NCBI GenBank assembly: GCA_947626615.1
Contig: CANQSW010000005.1
Span: forward strand, 1 to 23,771
DNA length: 23,771 nt
Direction: 5' to 3'
Origin: an uncultured Peptococcaceae bacterium
GTDB taxonomy: Bacteria; Bacillota; Dehalobacteriia; UBA4068; UBA4997
Part shown: one piece after another, positions 13,329-22,661 of the stretch
How positions within the stretch are numbered: position 1 is the stretch's first letter
Layout: the number at the start of each line of letters is the position of its first letter
Made by a program: the position numbers and the translations under genes
The notes under the pieces: model-generated
Seen by the model: only the letters and a program-made list of their open reading frames with translations
What the model was told of the DNA's origin: nothing
Databases searched by the model: none

Positions 13329-15062
13329 TCAATACTTTCTCTCCACCGGCTTTATCCACTGGATATCAACGTCTTCCCAACTGAATTCCGGGTCGCCGTC
13401 TTTATAGGTGGCCAGCGTAGTTTTCAGGAAGTTGGCGTCGTCGCGTTTTGGGAACTCCGGCTTATAGTGCGAACCGCGGCTCTCGTTGCGGCGCAGCGCC
13501 CCGCCCACGATAACGCGGGCCAGATCCATCATGCCGCGCAGCTCGCGCACGTACATGATCGTCTGGTTGGAATAGCCGCCGAAATCGGTGATGTTGATAT
13601 CGTTCCAGCGCTCCTGGAACTCCTGCAGCTTCACGTCCGTCTCCTCCAGGTCCTTGTTGACGCGGACGATGGTGGCGTTGCGGTACATGATCTCGCTCAT
13701 CTCGTCGTGCAGCTTGTATGGGTTCTCTTTGCCCGTCATCTTGGTCAGCTTGTCATGCTCGGCCTGCTGCTTCTTCACCGTGAGGTCGGCGATATTGCCG
13801 ATCGTTTCAGCGGCCGCGGCCTGAAGCCCGCCGATATACTTGACGACCGCCGGCCCGGCCACCGTGCCGCTGTACATAGCGGAAAGCAGCGAGTTTGCGC
13901 CCAGGCGGTTGGCGCCGTGATACATATAATCACATTCGCCCGCCGCGAACAGGCCGGGGATATTGGTCTGATGCTCCCAATCCACGTGGATGCCGCCCAT
14001 AAAGTAATGTACGGCCGGGAAGATCTTCATCGGCACTTTTCTCGGGTCGTCGCCGTAGAAGGTCTGGTAAATATCCAGAATACCTTTCAGGCGTTTATTC
14101 AGATAATCCGCCGGCAGATGCGAAAGATCGAGGTAGACCTGATTCTTGCCGTCGATGCCAAGGCCCATGTTCACGCAAACGTCGTAAATTTCGCGCGCCG
14201 CGATATCGCGCGGCACCAGATTGCCATAGGAAGGATATCTCTCCTCCAGGAAGTACCACGGCTTGCCGTCTTTATACGTCCAGATACGCGCGCCGTCGCC
14301 GCGGGCAGATTCCGACATCAGCCGCAGCTTGTCGTCTCCCAGCATGGCCGTGGGGTGTATCTGCACGAACTCGCCGTTGGCAAAAGGCACGCCGTGCTTA
14401 TAAAGAATAGCCGCCGCCGCGCCGGTGTTAATGATCGAGTTGGTGGAGCGGCCGTAGATCATGCCCGCGCCGCCGGTGGCGATGACCACCGCGTCGGCCA
14501 CGAAGGCCCTGATCTCCATCGTGGCCAGATCCTGCGCCACCACGCCCTTGCAAACGCCGTTGTCGTCGATCAAAAGGTCGATCATTTCCCAGTTCTCGTA
14601 TTTGTTCACCATACCGAGGACTTCCTGCCGGCGCACCTGTTCGTCCAGCGTATAAAGAAGCTGCTGGCCGGTGGTGGCCCCGGCGAAGGCCGTGCGGTTG
14701 TTTTTGACGCCGCCGAAACGCCGCAGGTCGATCAGGCCCTCGCTGGTGCGGGTGAACATAACGCCCATGCGGTCCATAGCGTAGATAAGACCGGGCGCGT
14801 TATCGCACATACCCTTAACGGGCGTCTGGTTGGCCAGAAAATCGCCGCCGTAGACCGTATCGTAGAAATGCTGTTCGACGCTGTCGTGCTGGCCCTTGGT
14901 ATCCAGCGCCGCGTTCACGCCGCCCTGCGCGCACACAGAATGAGAGCGTTTTACCGGCACGAGTGAAATCAAGTCGACCGGTATGTTTTTTTCGGTTATC
15001 TTCAAGGTAGACATCAGGCCGGCCAAGCCGCCGCCCACAACTACCACTTTGGTTTTTTCCAT
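13329..15062 (-). CDS. sdhA: succinate dehydrogenase/fumarate reductase flavoprotein subunit
   Basis: 577 residues, the catalytic subunit interconverting succinate and fumarate. The FAD Rossmann motif VVVGGGLAGL is at 7-16. RSHSVCAQGG contains His41, the covalent FAD attachment site. HPTAMLG and SESARGDGARIW belong to the active-site region, and GGIHVDWEHQTNIPGLFAAGEC followed by HGANRLGANSL is the C-terminal FAD segment. NESRGSHYKPEFPKRDD follows in the helical domain. The length matches the Bacillus/Wolinella-type enzymes (about 580-650) at the short end. It starts 23 bp after sdhC, with GGGGG about 12 bases before ATG. Confidence 0.96.
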   Translation of the reverse strand: MEKTKVVVVGGGLAGLMSTLKITEKNIPVDLISLVPVKRSHSVCAQGGVNAALDTKGQHDSVEQHFYDTVYGGDFLANQTPVKGMCDNAPGLIYAMDRMGVMFTRTSEGLIDLRRFGGVKNNRTAFAGATTGQQLLYTLDEQVRRQEVLGMVNKYENWEMIDLLIDDNGVCKGVVAQDLATMEIRAFVADAVVIATGGAGMIYGRSTNSIINTGAAAAILYKHGVPFANGEFVQIHPTAMLGDDKLRLMSESARGDGARIWTYKDGKPWYFLEERYPSYGNLVPRDIAAREIYDVCVNMGLGIDGKNQVYLDLSHLPADYLNKRLKGILDIYQTFYGDDPRKVPMKIFPAVHYFMGGIHVDWEHQTNIPGLFAAGECDYMYHGANRLGANSLLSAMYSGTVAGPAVVKYIGGLQAAAAETIGNIADLTVKKQQAEHDKLTKMTGKENPYKLHDEMSEIMYRNATIVRVNKDLEETDVKLQEFQERWNDINITDFGGYSNQTIMYVRELRGMMDLARVIVGGALRRNESRGSHYKPEFPKRDDANFLKTTLATYKDGDPEFSWEDVDIQWIKPVERKY

Positions 15063-15085
15063 TATGCAGCTACCCCCTTATCATC

Positions 15086-15673
15086 TCAGGCTAACGCCAG
15101 CGAAAGCAGAATGGCCACGGCCCACAGCGACATAACGATGAACAGGAGCGTGGCGCAGATAGCGAATATCTTCTGAGCGCGGTCGCCCACGCAGATGCCC
15201 CAGGTTATGCAGAACGTGAACAGGCCGTTGGTGAAGTGGTATATCGCGGCCAGAACGCCGATAACGTATAAAACGAAGATCAGCGGGCTGTGCAGCATAA
15301 CGGCCAGATTCGCATCGGCAAAACGCAGCGTGTAGACGTGCCAGATGATGAACGCCACCAGGATAATCGCCGTTATCCTTTGCAGATAAAAGGCGAAATT
15401 ACGGTAGTATTTATATTGCAGCACGTTGTTTTTGGCCAGATAGACGATATAAATGCCGTAAATGCCGTGGAAGATAATAGGGATCGCGATCAACAGCAGC
15501 TCCAGCACCTGCACGAAAGGGAATCCCCTCATAAAACCCATCATGGTCACGTACGCGTCGCTGCCGAGGAAGATGGCGCTGTTCAGCATAAAATGCACGA
15601 AAATGAACAGGCCAAGCGGCACCACGGCGATCAGCGAATGGAACCGGCGGAGAAAAAAGCTGAATTTTGACAA
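15086..15673 (-). CDS. sdhC: succinate dehydrogenase/fumarate reductase cytochrome b subunit
   Basis: 195 residues with five membrane helices, the di-heme type-B anchor that exchanges electrons with menaquinone. Histidines H27, H69, H112 and H146, one in each of four helices, are in place for bis-His ligation of two hemes. The first three lie one residue off the Bacillus subtilis SdhC ligands as I recall them. The TTG at 15673 is preferred because AAAGGGGG lies eight bases upstream. The ATG at 15709 would be only about 8 nt from the predicted transcript start and has no proper Shine-Dalgarno; it would add 12 residues. First gene of sdhCAB with its own promoter. Confidence 0.9.
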   Translation of the reverse strand: MSKFSFFLRRFHSLIAVVPLGLFIFVHFMLNSAIFLGSDAYVTMMGFMRGFPFVQVLELLLIAIPIIFHGIYGIYIVYLAKNNVLQYKYYRNFAFYLQRITAIILVAFIIWHVYTLRFADANLAVMLHSPLIFVLYVIGVLAAIYHFTNGLFTFCITWGICVGDRAQKIFAICATLLFIVMSLWAVAILLSLALA

Positions 15674-15723
15674 CGTATTATCCCCCTTTTCAACAAAAAT
15701 ATAAAACATCGTCCTATAAAAAT

Positions 15724-15752
15724 ATTATAACTGATTAGATCCGCGCTGTAAA
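15724..15752 (-). promoter_or_regulatory. promoter of sdhCAB
   Basis: Minus-strand TTTACA (15747-15752), 17-bp spacer, TATAAT (15724-15729). The start is expected near 15717. A perfect 10-bp palindrome AATTGCAATT (15758-15767) lies 5 bp upstream of the -35 box and overlaps the stop of the preceding gene. Confidence 0.82.
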
Positions 15753-15765
15753 TAGCAAATTGCAA

Positions 15766-16641
15766 TTAACCCAGATCTTGGCGGGCCGCCGCGTACATGC
15801 CGGCGTAGGCCGCCGCGTCTATATCCTGCTCGCCGGAGCTTTCGCAGATTACGGTGGGCTGCCACCCCTCCTCCGCCAAAATAGCGGCCAGCGGCTCAAA
15901 ATCCGGCCCGAACTCCTTATCCGAAAGGTTGCGGTGACGCATTTCGCCGCTCCGGCCGTATTCTATCGGCGAAAAATGTATATGCAGGCTGTTAAGCGCC
16001 GCTTCGCCCAGCCGCCGCCCGATCTTGCCGAGCAGCCGCTCAAAATCCCGCCGCTCTTTGAGGCCGCCGCCGGTCAGCGCGTGGATATGGGCAAAATCCA
16101 CCGCCGGGCGCACACTCTCCGCCACCTCGCAGAGACGCAACACCTCGCCCAGCGTGCCCAGCTGGCCGGGCTTGCCCATAGTCTCCGGGCGCAGCGTCAC
16201 AAATTGCAGCAGCCCTTCGCGTTCGGCCAGCCGCACGATCTCCTCCAGCAATGCCGCCGCGCGCTCCGTCGCCTGCTCGCGGCTTTGTTCGCCGACGGCC
16301 CCGGAATGAAAGACTACGCTCTGCGCGCCCATTTTATCCGCCGCCCGCAGCGTCCGCAGCAAGTGGCCGACCGATCTTTCGCGGATAGCTTCGTCCGCGC
16401 TGGCCAGATTGATATAATACGGCGCGTGGATAGATAGAGCAAAATCCAACAGCGCGGCGTTTTTCCGCACAGAAGCGCAAAAAGCGTCGCTCAGGCGCAC
16501 GCCGTGCGTACATTCGTATTCGTAAGCGTCAAGCCCGAGACCGTAGAGATATTCGCAGGCGGCCAGAGAGCTTTTGTAGCCGGCGGCATAAAAACCGTCG
16601 CTGTTGCCGCCCGCGCCGAAACGCGGCCCGCCTTTCGCCAT
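15766..16641 (-). CDS. endonuclease IV-like / xylose-isomerase-like TIM-barrel protein
   Basis: 291 residues of the AP-endonuclease family 2 (EndoIV) fold. Metal-ligand candidates appear in the expected order: H72 (SIHAPYYINL), H112 (VVFHSGAVG), E153 (LRPETMGK), D182-x-x-H185 (VDFAHIHAL), H220/H222 (LHIHFSPIEYG), H236 (GEMRHRNL) and E267 (ICESSG). In E. coli Nfo the penultimate pair is DxH; here it reads ExxH, so the third zinc site differs and activity on abasic DNA is likely but not certain. ATG at 16641 follows GGGAGG. Last gene of the tgt-to-miaB run, 37 bp after miaB. No terminator is visible before the sdh promoter. Confidence 0.8.
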   Translation of the reverse strand: MAKGGPRFGAGGNSDGFYAAGYKSSLAACEYLYGLGLDAYEYECTHGVRLSDAFCASVRKNAALLDFALSIHAPYYINLASADEAIRERSVGHLLRTLRAADKMGAQSVVFHSGAVGEQSREQATERAAALLEEIVRLAEREGLLQFVTLRPETMGKPGQLGTLGEVLRLCEVAESVRPAVDFAHIHALTGGGLKERRDFERLLGKIGRRLGEAALNSLHIHFSPIEYGRSGEMRHRNLSDKEFGPDFEPLAAILAEEGWQPTVICESSGEQDIDAAAYAGMYAAARQDLG

Positions 16642-16678
16642 GCCGATCCCTCCCAGCATTCATGCTCTTTTCAGCGCC

Positions 16679-18001
16679 TCACAACGCCTCCAGATGCCAC
16701 GTTTTGGCCCCGGTTATCGTCAGCGGCACGATCTCGTTTACCGCCCCCGCATCGCCCGGGCAGATAACTATCTTGTTGCCGGCGGTGCGCCCGGTGAAAA
16801 ACGCCGGGTCGGTCTTGCTCGGCCCTTCCAGCAGGACCTGTTCGGTGCGGCCGACGTAAGCAAGGTTTTTCTCCAGACTTATGCTGTTTTGCAGCTCCGT
16901 CAGCCGCCGCAGGCGCTCTTTTTTGACGGAAAGCGGCAGCTGCTCCGCCATTTTGGCGGCCGGCGTGCCGGCGCGCGGTGAATAAATAAACGTGTAGGCG
17001 GCGTCGAAGCGGCAGCGCGCCATAAAATCCAGCGTAGCCTGAAAATCCTCGTCCGTCTCGCCGGGGAAGCCTACGATGATGTCCGTGGTGACGGCGGCCT
17101 CCGGCGTTTGCAGGCGTATACGGTCAAGTATCGCGGCATAATGCGCGGTATCATAGCCGCGGTTCATGGCCCGCAGCGTTTTATCGCAGCCGGATTGCAG
17201 CGGCAGATGATAATAAGAGCGCGCCTGGGGCAGCAGGCTGATCTCGTCCACCAGAGCGGGCGAAAAATCGCGCGGGTGCGAGCTCATATAGCGGACTCTT
17301 GCTATGCCCGGCACGGCGCAGACCTCGCGCAGCACGGCGGCAAAATCCGGCGCGGCCGCATCGCCCGCCCGGCGCAGATCCTTGCCGTAGGAATTAACGT
17401 TTTGCCCCAACAGCATGACCTCGCGGCTGCCGGCGGCCGCCGCCTCGCGCACCTCGGCCAAGATAGCCGCCAGGCTGCGGCTGCGCTCTCTGCCCCGCAC
17501 GTACGGCACGATGCAATAAGAGCAGAAATTGTTGCAGCCGTAGCTGATATTGACCTGAGTCGTCACGCCGGCGGCCCGCACGGCCGGCAGCTCGTCCGGA
17601 AAATCGCGGTTATCCTCCGAAACGTCGACGATACGGCCGCTGCCCGCGATGACGCGGCTGATATATTCCGGCAGGCGGTGCTGCTGATATGTGCCAAGCA
17701 CGATGTCAATATGGCTGCCGTAGCGCTTCAGAGCGCCGCCGATAGTGCTTTGCTGCGTCATACAGCCCAGCATGGCGATGATCACACCGGGCCTTTGATA
17801 TTTGACGTTCTTCAGATTGCCGATATAGCCCCAGATCTTGTTTTCGGCGCTTTCGCGGATACAGCAGGTGTTCACCACGATGATATCCGCCTCGTCCACG
17901 CTGCCGCAGGGCTGATAGCCCGCCTGTTGCAGCACACCGGCGATTATCTCGGAATCATGTTCGTTCATCTGGCAGCCAAACGTCTTGATATAAAACCTCA
18001 T
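16679..18001 (-). CDS. miaB: tRNA-2-methylthio-N6-dimethylallyladenosine synthase
   Basis: 440 residues, a radical-SAM methylthiotransferase that converts i6A37 to ms2i6A37 in tRNAs reading UNN codons. The N-terminal UPF0004 domain has C10, C46 and C80 (GCQMN, NTCCIRE, LGCMTQQ) for the auxiliary cluster. The radical SAM motif is C156-x3-C160-x2-C163 in SYGCNNFCSYCIVP, followed by RGRERSRS. A C-terminal TRAM domain covers about 376-440. NTCCIRESAENK favours MiaB over the related MtaB and RimO. The start has AAAGGAG upstream, 22 bp after the recJ stop, so the two are probably co-transcribed. Confidence 0.96.
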   Translation of the reverse strand: MRFYIKTFGCQMNEHDSEIIAGVLQQAGYQPCGSVDEADIIVVNTCCIRESAENKIWGYIGNLKNVKYQRPGVIIAMLGCMTQQSTIGGALKRYGSHIDIVLGTYQQHRLPEYISRVIAGSGRIVDVSEDNRDFPDELPAVRAAGVTTQVNISYGCNNFCSYCIVPYVRGRERSRSLAAILAEVREAAAAGSREVMLLGQNVNSYGKDLRRAGDAAAPDFAAVLREVCAVPGIARVRYMSSHPRDFSPALVDEISLLPQARSYYHLPLQSGCDKTLRAMNRGYDTAHYAAILDRIRLQTPEAAVTTDIIVGFPGETDEDFQATLDFMARCRFDAAYTFIYSPRAGTPAAKMAEQLPLSVKKERLRRLTELQNSISLEKNLAYVGRTEQVLLEGPSKTDPAFFTGRTAGNKIVICPGDAGAVNEIVPLTITGAKTWHLEAL

Positions 18002-18023
18002 AACAATGCTCCTTTGCCGCCCG

Positions 18024-19853
18024 TCAGCGCCGCCCGGATAGGCGCAGGTCTTTGATCTGCAGCTGCACGCTGCGGTTGCCCTGGAACTCGTTTATGTCGA
18101 TAGAATAAACGATGTCGATGTAAAGATTGGCCGACTGGCCTTTAAGCAGCCGCTGCCACATTTCCTCGCCGCCCAGGGCGTGCACCATGGCGCGGAACTC
18201 GTCGATACGACGGAAAAAAACGGCGCTGGTCAACCCCTGCCCCTGCCGGTTGGCAAAATAAAAGCGGACGATCTGGTTATCGCGCCCCAAAAGCTGGATA
18301 CGCCGCACCTCCAGAGCGCGGTCGCCAAAAAGCGGCGCGGGGTTGCCGTGGCCAAAAGGCGCCATGGCCGCGATAAACTGGGCGAAGCCCATCGAGGCCA
18401 GCGCCCGCTCCACCGGCAGCGCCAGGTCGATATAGGTGACGGGCAGCATATCCACCGTTTCCATGCGGCAGTTCTCGTTCAGGCGGCGGCGCAGCTCCGG
18501 GATATTCTCCCTCTTTACCGTCAGCCCGGTGGCCATAAAATGCCCGCCGAACATATCCAGCAGGTCGGAGCACTCCACCAGAGCCTTGAACATATTGAAG
18601 CCCTCCACCGAGCGGCCCGAACCCTTCACCTGCTCTTTATCCCCGGCCAGGACGAAGGTGGGCCGGTTATAGATCTCCTTGATACGCCCGGCCACGATAC
18701 CGGCCACGCTTTCGGTCAGCTCCGGCTCGTGCACCACGATGACCTTGCTTTCAGCGTAGCCCCTGGCGTCGATCTCCGCGCGTATCTTCGTTACGCCCTC
18801 GCTGGAAAGCTCCTTGCGGCGGGCGTTCAGCTCGCAGAGATGACGCGCCAGCTCCAGCGCGCGCTCGTAATCTTCGCAAAGGAAAAGCTCCACCGCAATA
18901 GCGGCGTTTTCCAGACGGCCGCTGGCGTTGATGCACGGCCCCAGCGTAAAGCCGATATTATACGAGGTAAGCCGGCTCGGGTCGAGCCCGTTTACCTCCA
19001 GCAGAGCCCTGAGGCCCAGATTCGGCGACTCCGCGATATGCGAGAGCGCGTATTTTACCAGCTCGCGGTTCTCGTCCGTCAAGTCCATGATATCGCAGAC
19101 GGTGGCGATTGCCGCAAAAGACAGGTATTCTATGCGGTCCGGCGCAAAATCGCGCTCGGCCAGCTCATACAGGCGCTCCGCCATTTTATACGCCAACATA
19201 CCGGCGCAGATAGATTTGAACGGATACGGACAATCGCGCTGTTTGGGGTCGATCACCGCGTCGGCGGGCGGCACTTTATAGACGCTGCCCTCCGCCATGA
19301 TATCGAACGGCACTTCGTGGTGATCGGCGATGATGACCATGAGCCCCAGCTCTTTGGCCAGCTGCACCTGCTCGAAAGCGGCGATACCGTTATCCAGGGT
19401 CAGCAGGATATGCACGCCGTCTGCGGCCAACTGCCGCACGGCCCGGTCGTTCAAGCCGTAGCCCTCGCTGTCCCGGCGCGGTATGTAATAGCGCGAACGC
19501 CCGCCCAGCCGCGCCAAGACCAGCGACATGATGCTGGTGCCGGTGATACCGTCGGCGTCATAATCGCCGAAAACAGCGATCTCCTCGCCGTTTGCGACCG
19601 CGTCCAGCAGGATACGGCAGGCTTTATCCATATCCTTCAGCTCGTGCGGCGCGTGCAGCAGCTCCAGCGAGGAGGTGAAATAATCCCGTATCTCGGCGGG
19701 CCCCACCAGACCGCGCACGGCCAGCAGCCGCGCCGCCGTGACGGATATACCCAGCGTTTTGGCCGTGGCCGATATCTCGTCGGCGCTGACCCGGCAGCCG
19801 CGCAGCACCCATTTTTTCTCGGTTAAAGCGTTCAGAGCGTCCAAACCATTCAT
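18024..19853 (-). CDS. recJ: single-stranded-DNA-specific 5'-3' exonuclease RecJ
   Basis: 609 residues; a DHH-family nuclease that degrades single-stranded DNA 5' to 3' in recombination and mismatch repair. Motif I is FGDYDADG with D97, D99 and D101. D154 is in LTLDNG, and the DHH triad D177-H178-H179 is in IIADHHEVP. CPYPFKSICAGMLAYK and the DHHA1 segment ESVAGIVAGRIKE ... GSGRSVEGFNMFKAL follow, then a C-terminal OB-like domain. The length is close to the Gram-negative enzyme (577) and lacks the longer C-terminus of B. subtilis RecJ. ATG at 19853 has AGGGG only one or two bases away, a poor spacing, but a stop lies 9-12 bases upstream in frame, so no earlier start exists. Confidence 0.96.
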   Translation of the reverse strand: MNGLDALNALTEKKWVLRGCRVSADEISATAKTLGISVTAARLLAVRGLVGPAEIRDYFTSSLELLHAPHELKDMDKACRILLDAVANGEEIAVFGDYDADGITGTSIMSLVLARLGGRSRYYIPRRDSEGYGLNDRAVRQLAADGVHILLTLDNGIAAFEQVQLAKELGLMVIIADHHEVPFDIMAEGSVYKVPPADAVIDPKQRDCPYPFKSICAGMLAYKMAERLYELAERDFAPDRIEYLSFAAIATVCDIMDLTDENRELVKYALSHIAESPNLGLRALLEVNGLDPSRLTSYNIGFTLGPCINASGRLENAAIAVELFLCEDYERALELARHLCELNARRKELSSEGVTKIRAEIDARGYAESKVIVVHEPELTESVAGIVAGRIKEIYNRPTFVLAGDKEQVKGSGRSVEGFNMFKALVECSDLLDMFGGHFMATGLTVKRENIPELRRRLNENCRMETVDMLPVTYIDLALPVERALASMGFAQFIAAMAPFGHGNPAPLFGDRALEVRRIQLLGRDNQIVRFYFANRQGQGLTSAVFFRRIDEFRAMVHALGGEEMWQRLLKGQSANLYIDIVYSIDINEFQGNRSVQLQIKDLRLSGRR

Positions 19854-19876
19854 ACCCCTATCTTAATATGCGGCTA

Positions 19877-19906
19877 GAGCTTTCACCGGGTCGGCGGCAA
19901 AAGCTC
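19877..19906 (-). other. stable hairpin in secF-recJ spacer
   Basis: 12-bp stem (two G-U pairs on the mRNA) with a six-base loop, about 24 nt before the recJ start. No U-tract follows, so it is not an intrinsic terminator. It could protect or process the mRNA, or modulate recJ translation given the poorly spaced Shine-Dalgarno. Confidence 0.5.
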
Positions 19907-19940
19907 CAGCAAATAAGAAATATTGATTTTACGTTTCGGC

Positions 19941-20859
19941 TCAAACGATCAGCTTGGGATCTTTTTTGCCGTTCTTGCCGCCTTTGGCGGGCTTGGCGAA
20001 TTTTTCGCCGCCGCGCAGGCGGGTGATGTCGTTCAGGATAGAGCCGGCGATGAAAACGGAAGAATACGCGCCGGAAATGATACCGATAGCCAGAGCCACC
20101 GAGAAAGCGCGCGTCGTGTCGCCGCCGAACAGCACCAGACAGACGACCAGCAGCAGCACGGCCACCGACGTGTTGATCGAGCGGCCCAGCGTCTGGTTGA
20201 TACTATCGTTCACCAGAGAATCAAAATCCTGCTTGGGGTGCAGCTCGCGGTTCTCGCGGATACGGTCGAAAATAACGATCGTGCTGTTGATCGAATAACC
20301 GAGGATCGTCAGAATGGCGGCAACGAACGTGCTGTCCACCTCAAACTGTAAAATCGAGAACAGGCCCAGCATCACCAGCGCGTCGTGCATCAGCGGCACG
20401 ATAGCCGAGACCGCAAAGTTGAAACGGAAACGGATAGTGATATAGATGAGCATGAGGATCAGCGCCAGCACCAGAGCCAGCCAGGCGTTGGTGATAAGCT
20501 CGCGCCCGATGACCGGGCCGATACGCTCGTTGCGCAGGATCTCAAACGGCGAAAGGTTCGTTTCGATATCGTCCAGCAGCGCCGCGCTGTCCTCCTCCGC
20601 CATATCCTCGGTGCGGATAAGGAAGGTATTCTCGTCGCTCGCCTGAATGGACGGCGTGGCCTCGACGTATTGGGAGACCGTCTCGCGCAGAGCGTCGGCG
20701 GTTACGGTCTGCTCAAATTTCAGCTGCATGATATTGCCGCCGGTGAAGTCGATGCCGAGGTTCAGTCCGCGAAACGCCAGCGAGAGCAGGCCGGCGATGA
20801 TGATCACCAGAGAAATGGCGTACCAGATCTTGCGTCTGCCCAGAAAATCAAAATTGGTC

Positions 20860-20867
<8 letters not shown>
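19941..20867 (-). CDS. secF: protein translocase subunit SecF
   Basis: 308 residues with six membrane helices, forming with SecD the RND-like, proton-driven complex that pulls proteins through SecYEG at the periplasmic side. The SecF signature LNLGIDFTGGNIMQL follows the first helix, and the large periplasmic domain contains RTEDMAEED and NERIGPVIGREL. The C-terminal helices carry GYSINSTIVIFDRIREN, RSINTSVAVLL and SGAYSSVFIAG. The GTG at 20867 is chosen because AAGGGGG lies eight bases upstream; a TTG at 20873 is only two bases from it. The start overlaps the secD stop by 8 bp (GTGGCTAA), implying coupled translation. A basic lysine-rich tail ends the protein. Confidence 0.95.
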
Positions 20868-22104
<1,237 letters not shown>

Positions 22105-22141
22105 CAAACAATAGCCTCCTTAAACATTAGCAAAATATCAA

Positions 22142-22192
22142 CGCCAAAGAACGGGTCTTCGGCGGAATTTTCTCTTTTGGAATTTTCTCTTT
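22142..22192 (-). repeat. hairpin and 15-bp tandem duplication in yajC-secD spacer
   Basis: 22164-22178 and 22179-22192 are adjacent copies of GGAATTTTCTCTTT(T), identical over 14 bases; the second runs into the yajC stop codon. Next to it, 22142-22164 forms a nine-pair hairpin (CGCCGAAGA/TCTTTGGCG on the mRNA, 5-nt loop). Only a short, mixed T-rich stretch follows, so a weak or no terminator is expected. The structure precedes the secD ribosome binding site by about 25 nt. Confidence 0.7.
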
Positions 22193-22559
22193 AATCGACG
22201 TTATCGTCGTTGATATCGGCGTCGTCCTCCGCCGTATCGTCCGTATATACCGTATCGTCCGGCTCGTCCGCCTGCGGCCTTGCGGCGGAGCCGTTATCCC
22301 TGGCCAGCCCGGCGATGCCGGATTTCTTCACTTCGATCTCCACGTCCTCGGAGACCTCCAGCCAGACGCTGTCGTCCATGATCTCGGTGATGATGCCGAT
22401 AATGCCGCCGACTGTAACGACCTTATCGTCCACCCGCAGGTTGTCGATCATATCGGAACGCTTTTTCTGCATCTTCTGCTGGGGACGGATAAGCAGAAAA
22501 TAAAACAGAGCGATCATCAGCACGATATAACCGATAGTATACATAGATTCGTTGCCCAT
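22191..22559 (-). CDS. yajC: preprotein translocase auxiliary subunit YajC
   Basis: 122 residues. A single membrane helix (about 7-24) ends in LLIRPQQKMQKKRSDMI, the YajC signature, followed by LRVDDKVVTVGGIIGIITEI and the short beta domain. The C-terminal 35 residues are an acidic low-complexity tail rich in Asp, unusual in extent but common as a variable end in this family. YajC associates with SecDF and supports export; gene order yajC-secD-secF fits. ATG at 22559 has GAGGTG seven bases upstream; a start at 22574 has none. Confidence 0.93.
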   Translation of the reverse strand: MGNESMYTIGYIVLMIALFYFLLIRPQQKMQKKRSDMIDNLRVDDKVVTVGGIIGIITEIMDDSVWLEVSEDVEIEVKKSGIAGLARDNGSAARPQADEPDDTVYTDDTAEDDADINDDNVD

Positions 22560-22661
22560 TAACTTACACCTCATTTTTTATATTTTGGCCGCGGCGGCAA
22601 TAATTATCGCGCGCGGCACGTTAACCTAAATTATTTTCGCCGGAGGGCGGCAAATTCCTGC

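Noticed and set aside
13254..14966. 570-residue plus-strand open frame opposite sdhA
   Set aside because: Same type of antisense shadow; sdhA on the other strand has all family motifs.
18180..19826. 548-residue plus-strand open frame opposite recJ
   Set aside because: Antisense shadow of recJ, no domain, no ribosome binding site.
22575..22661. Terminator between tgt and yajC
   Set aside because: Only a weak bulged hairpin and scattered T/A runs are seen, with no adjoining stem and U-tract; the genes are probably co-transcribed.
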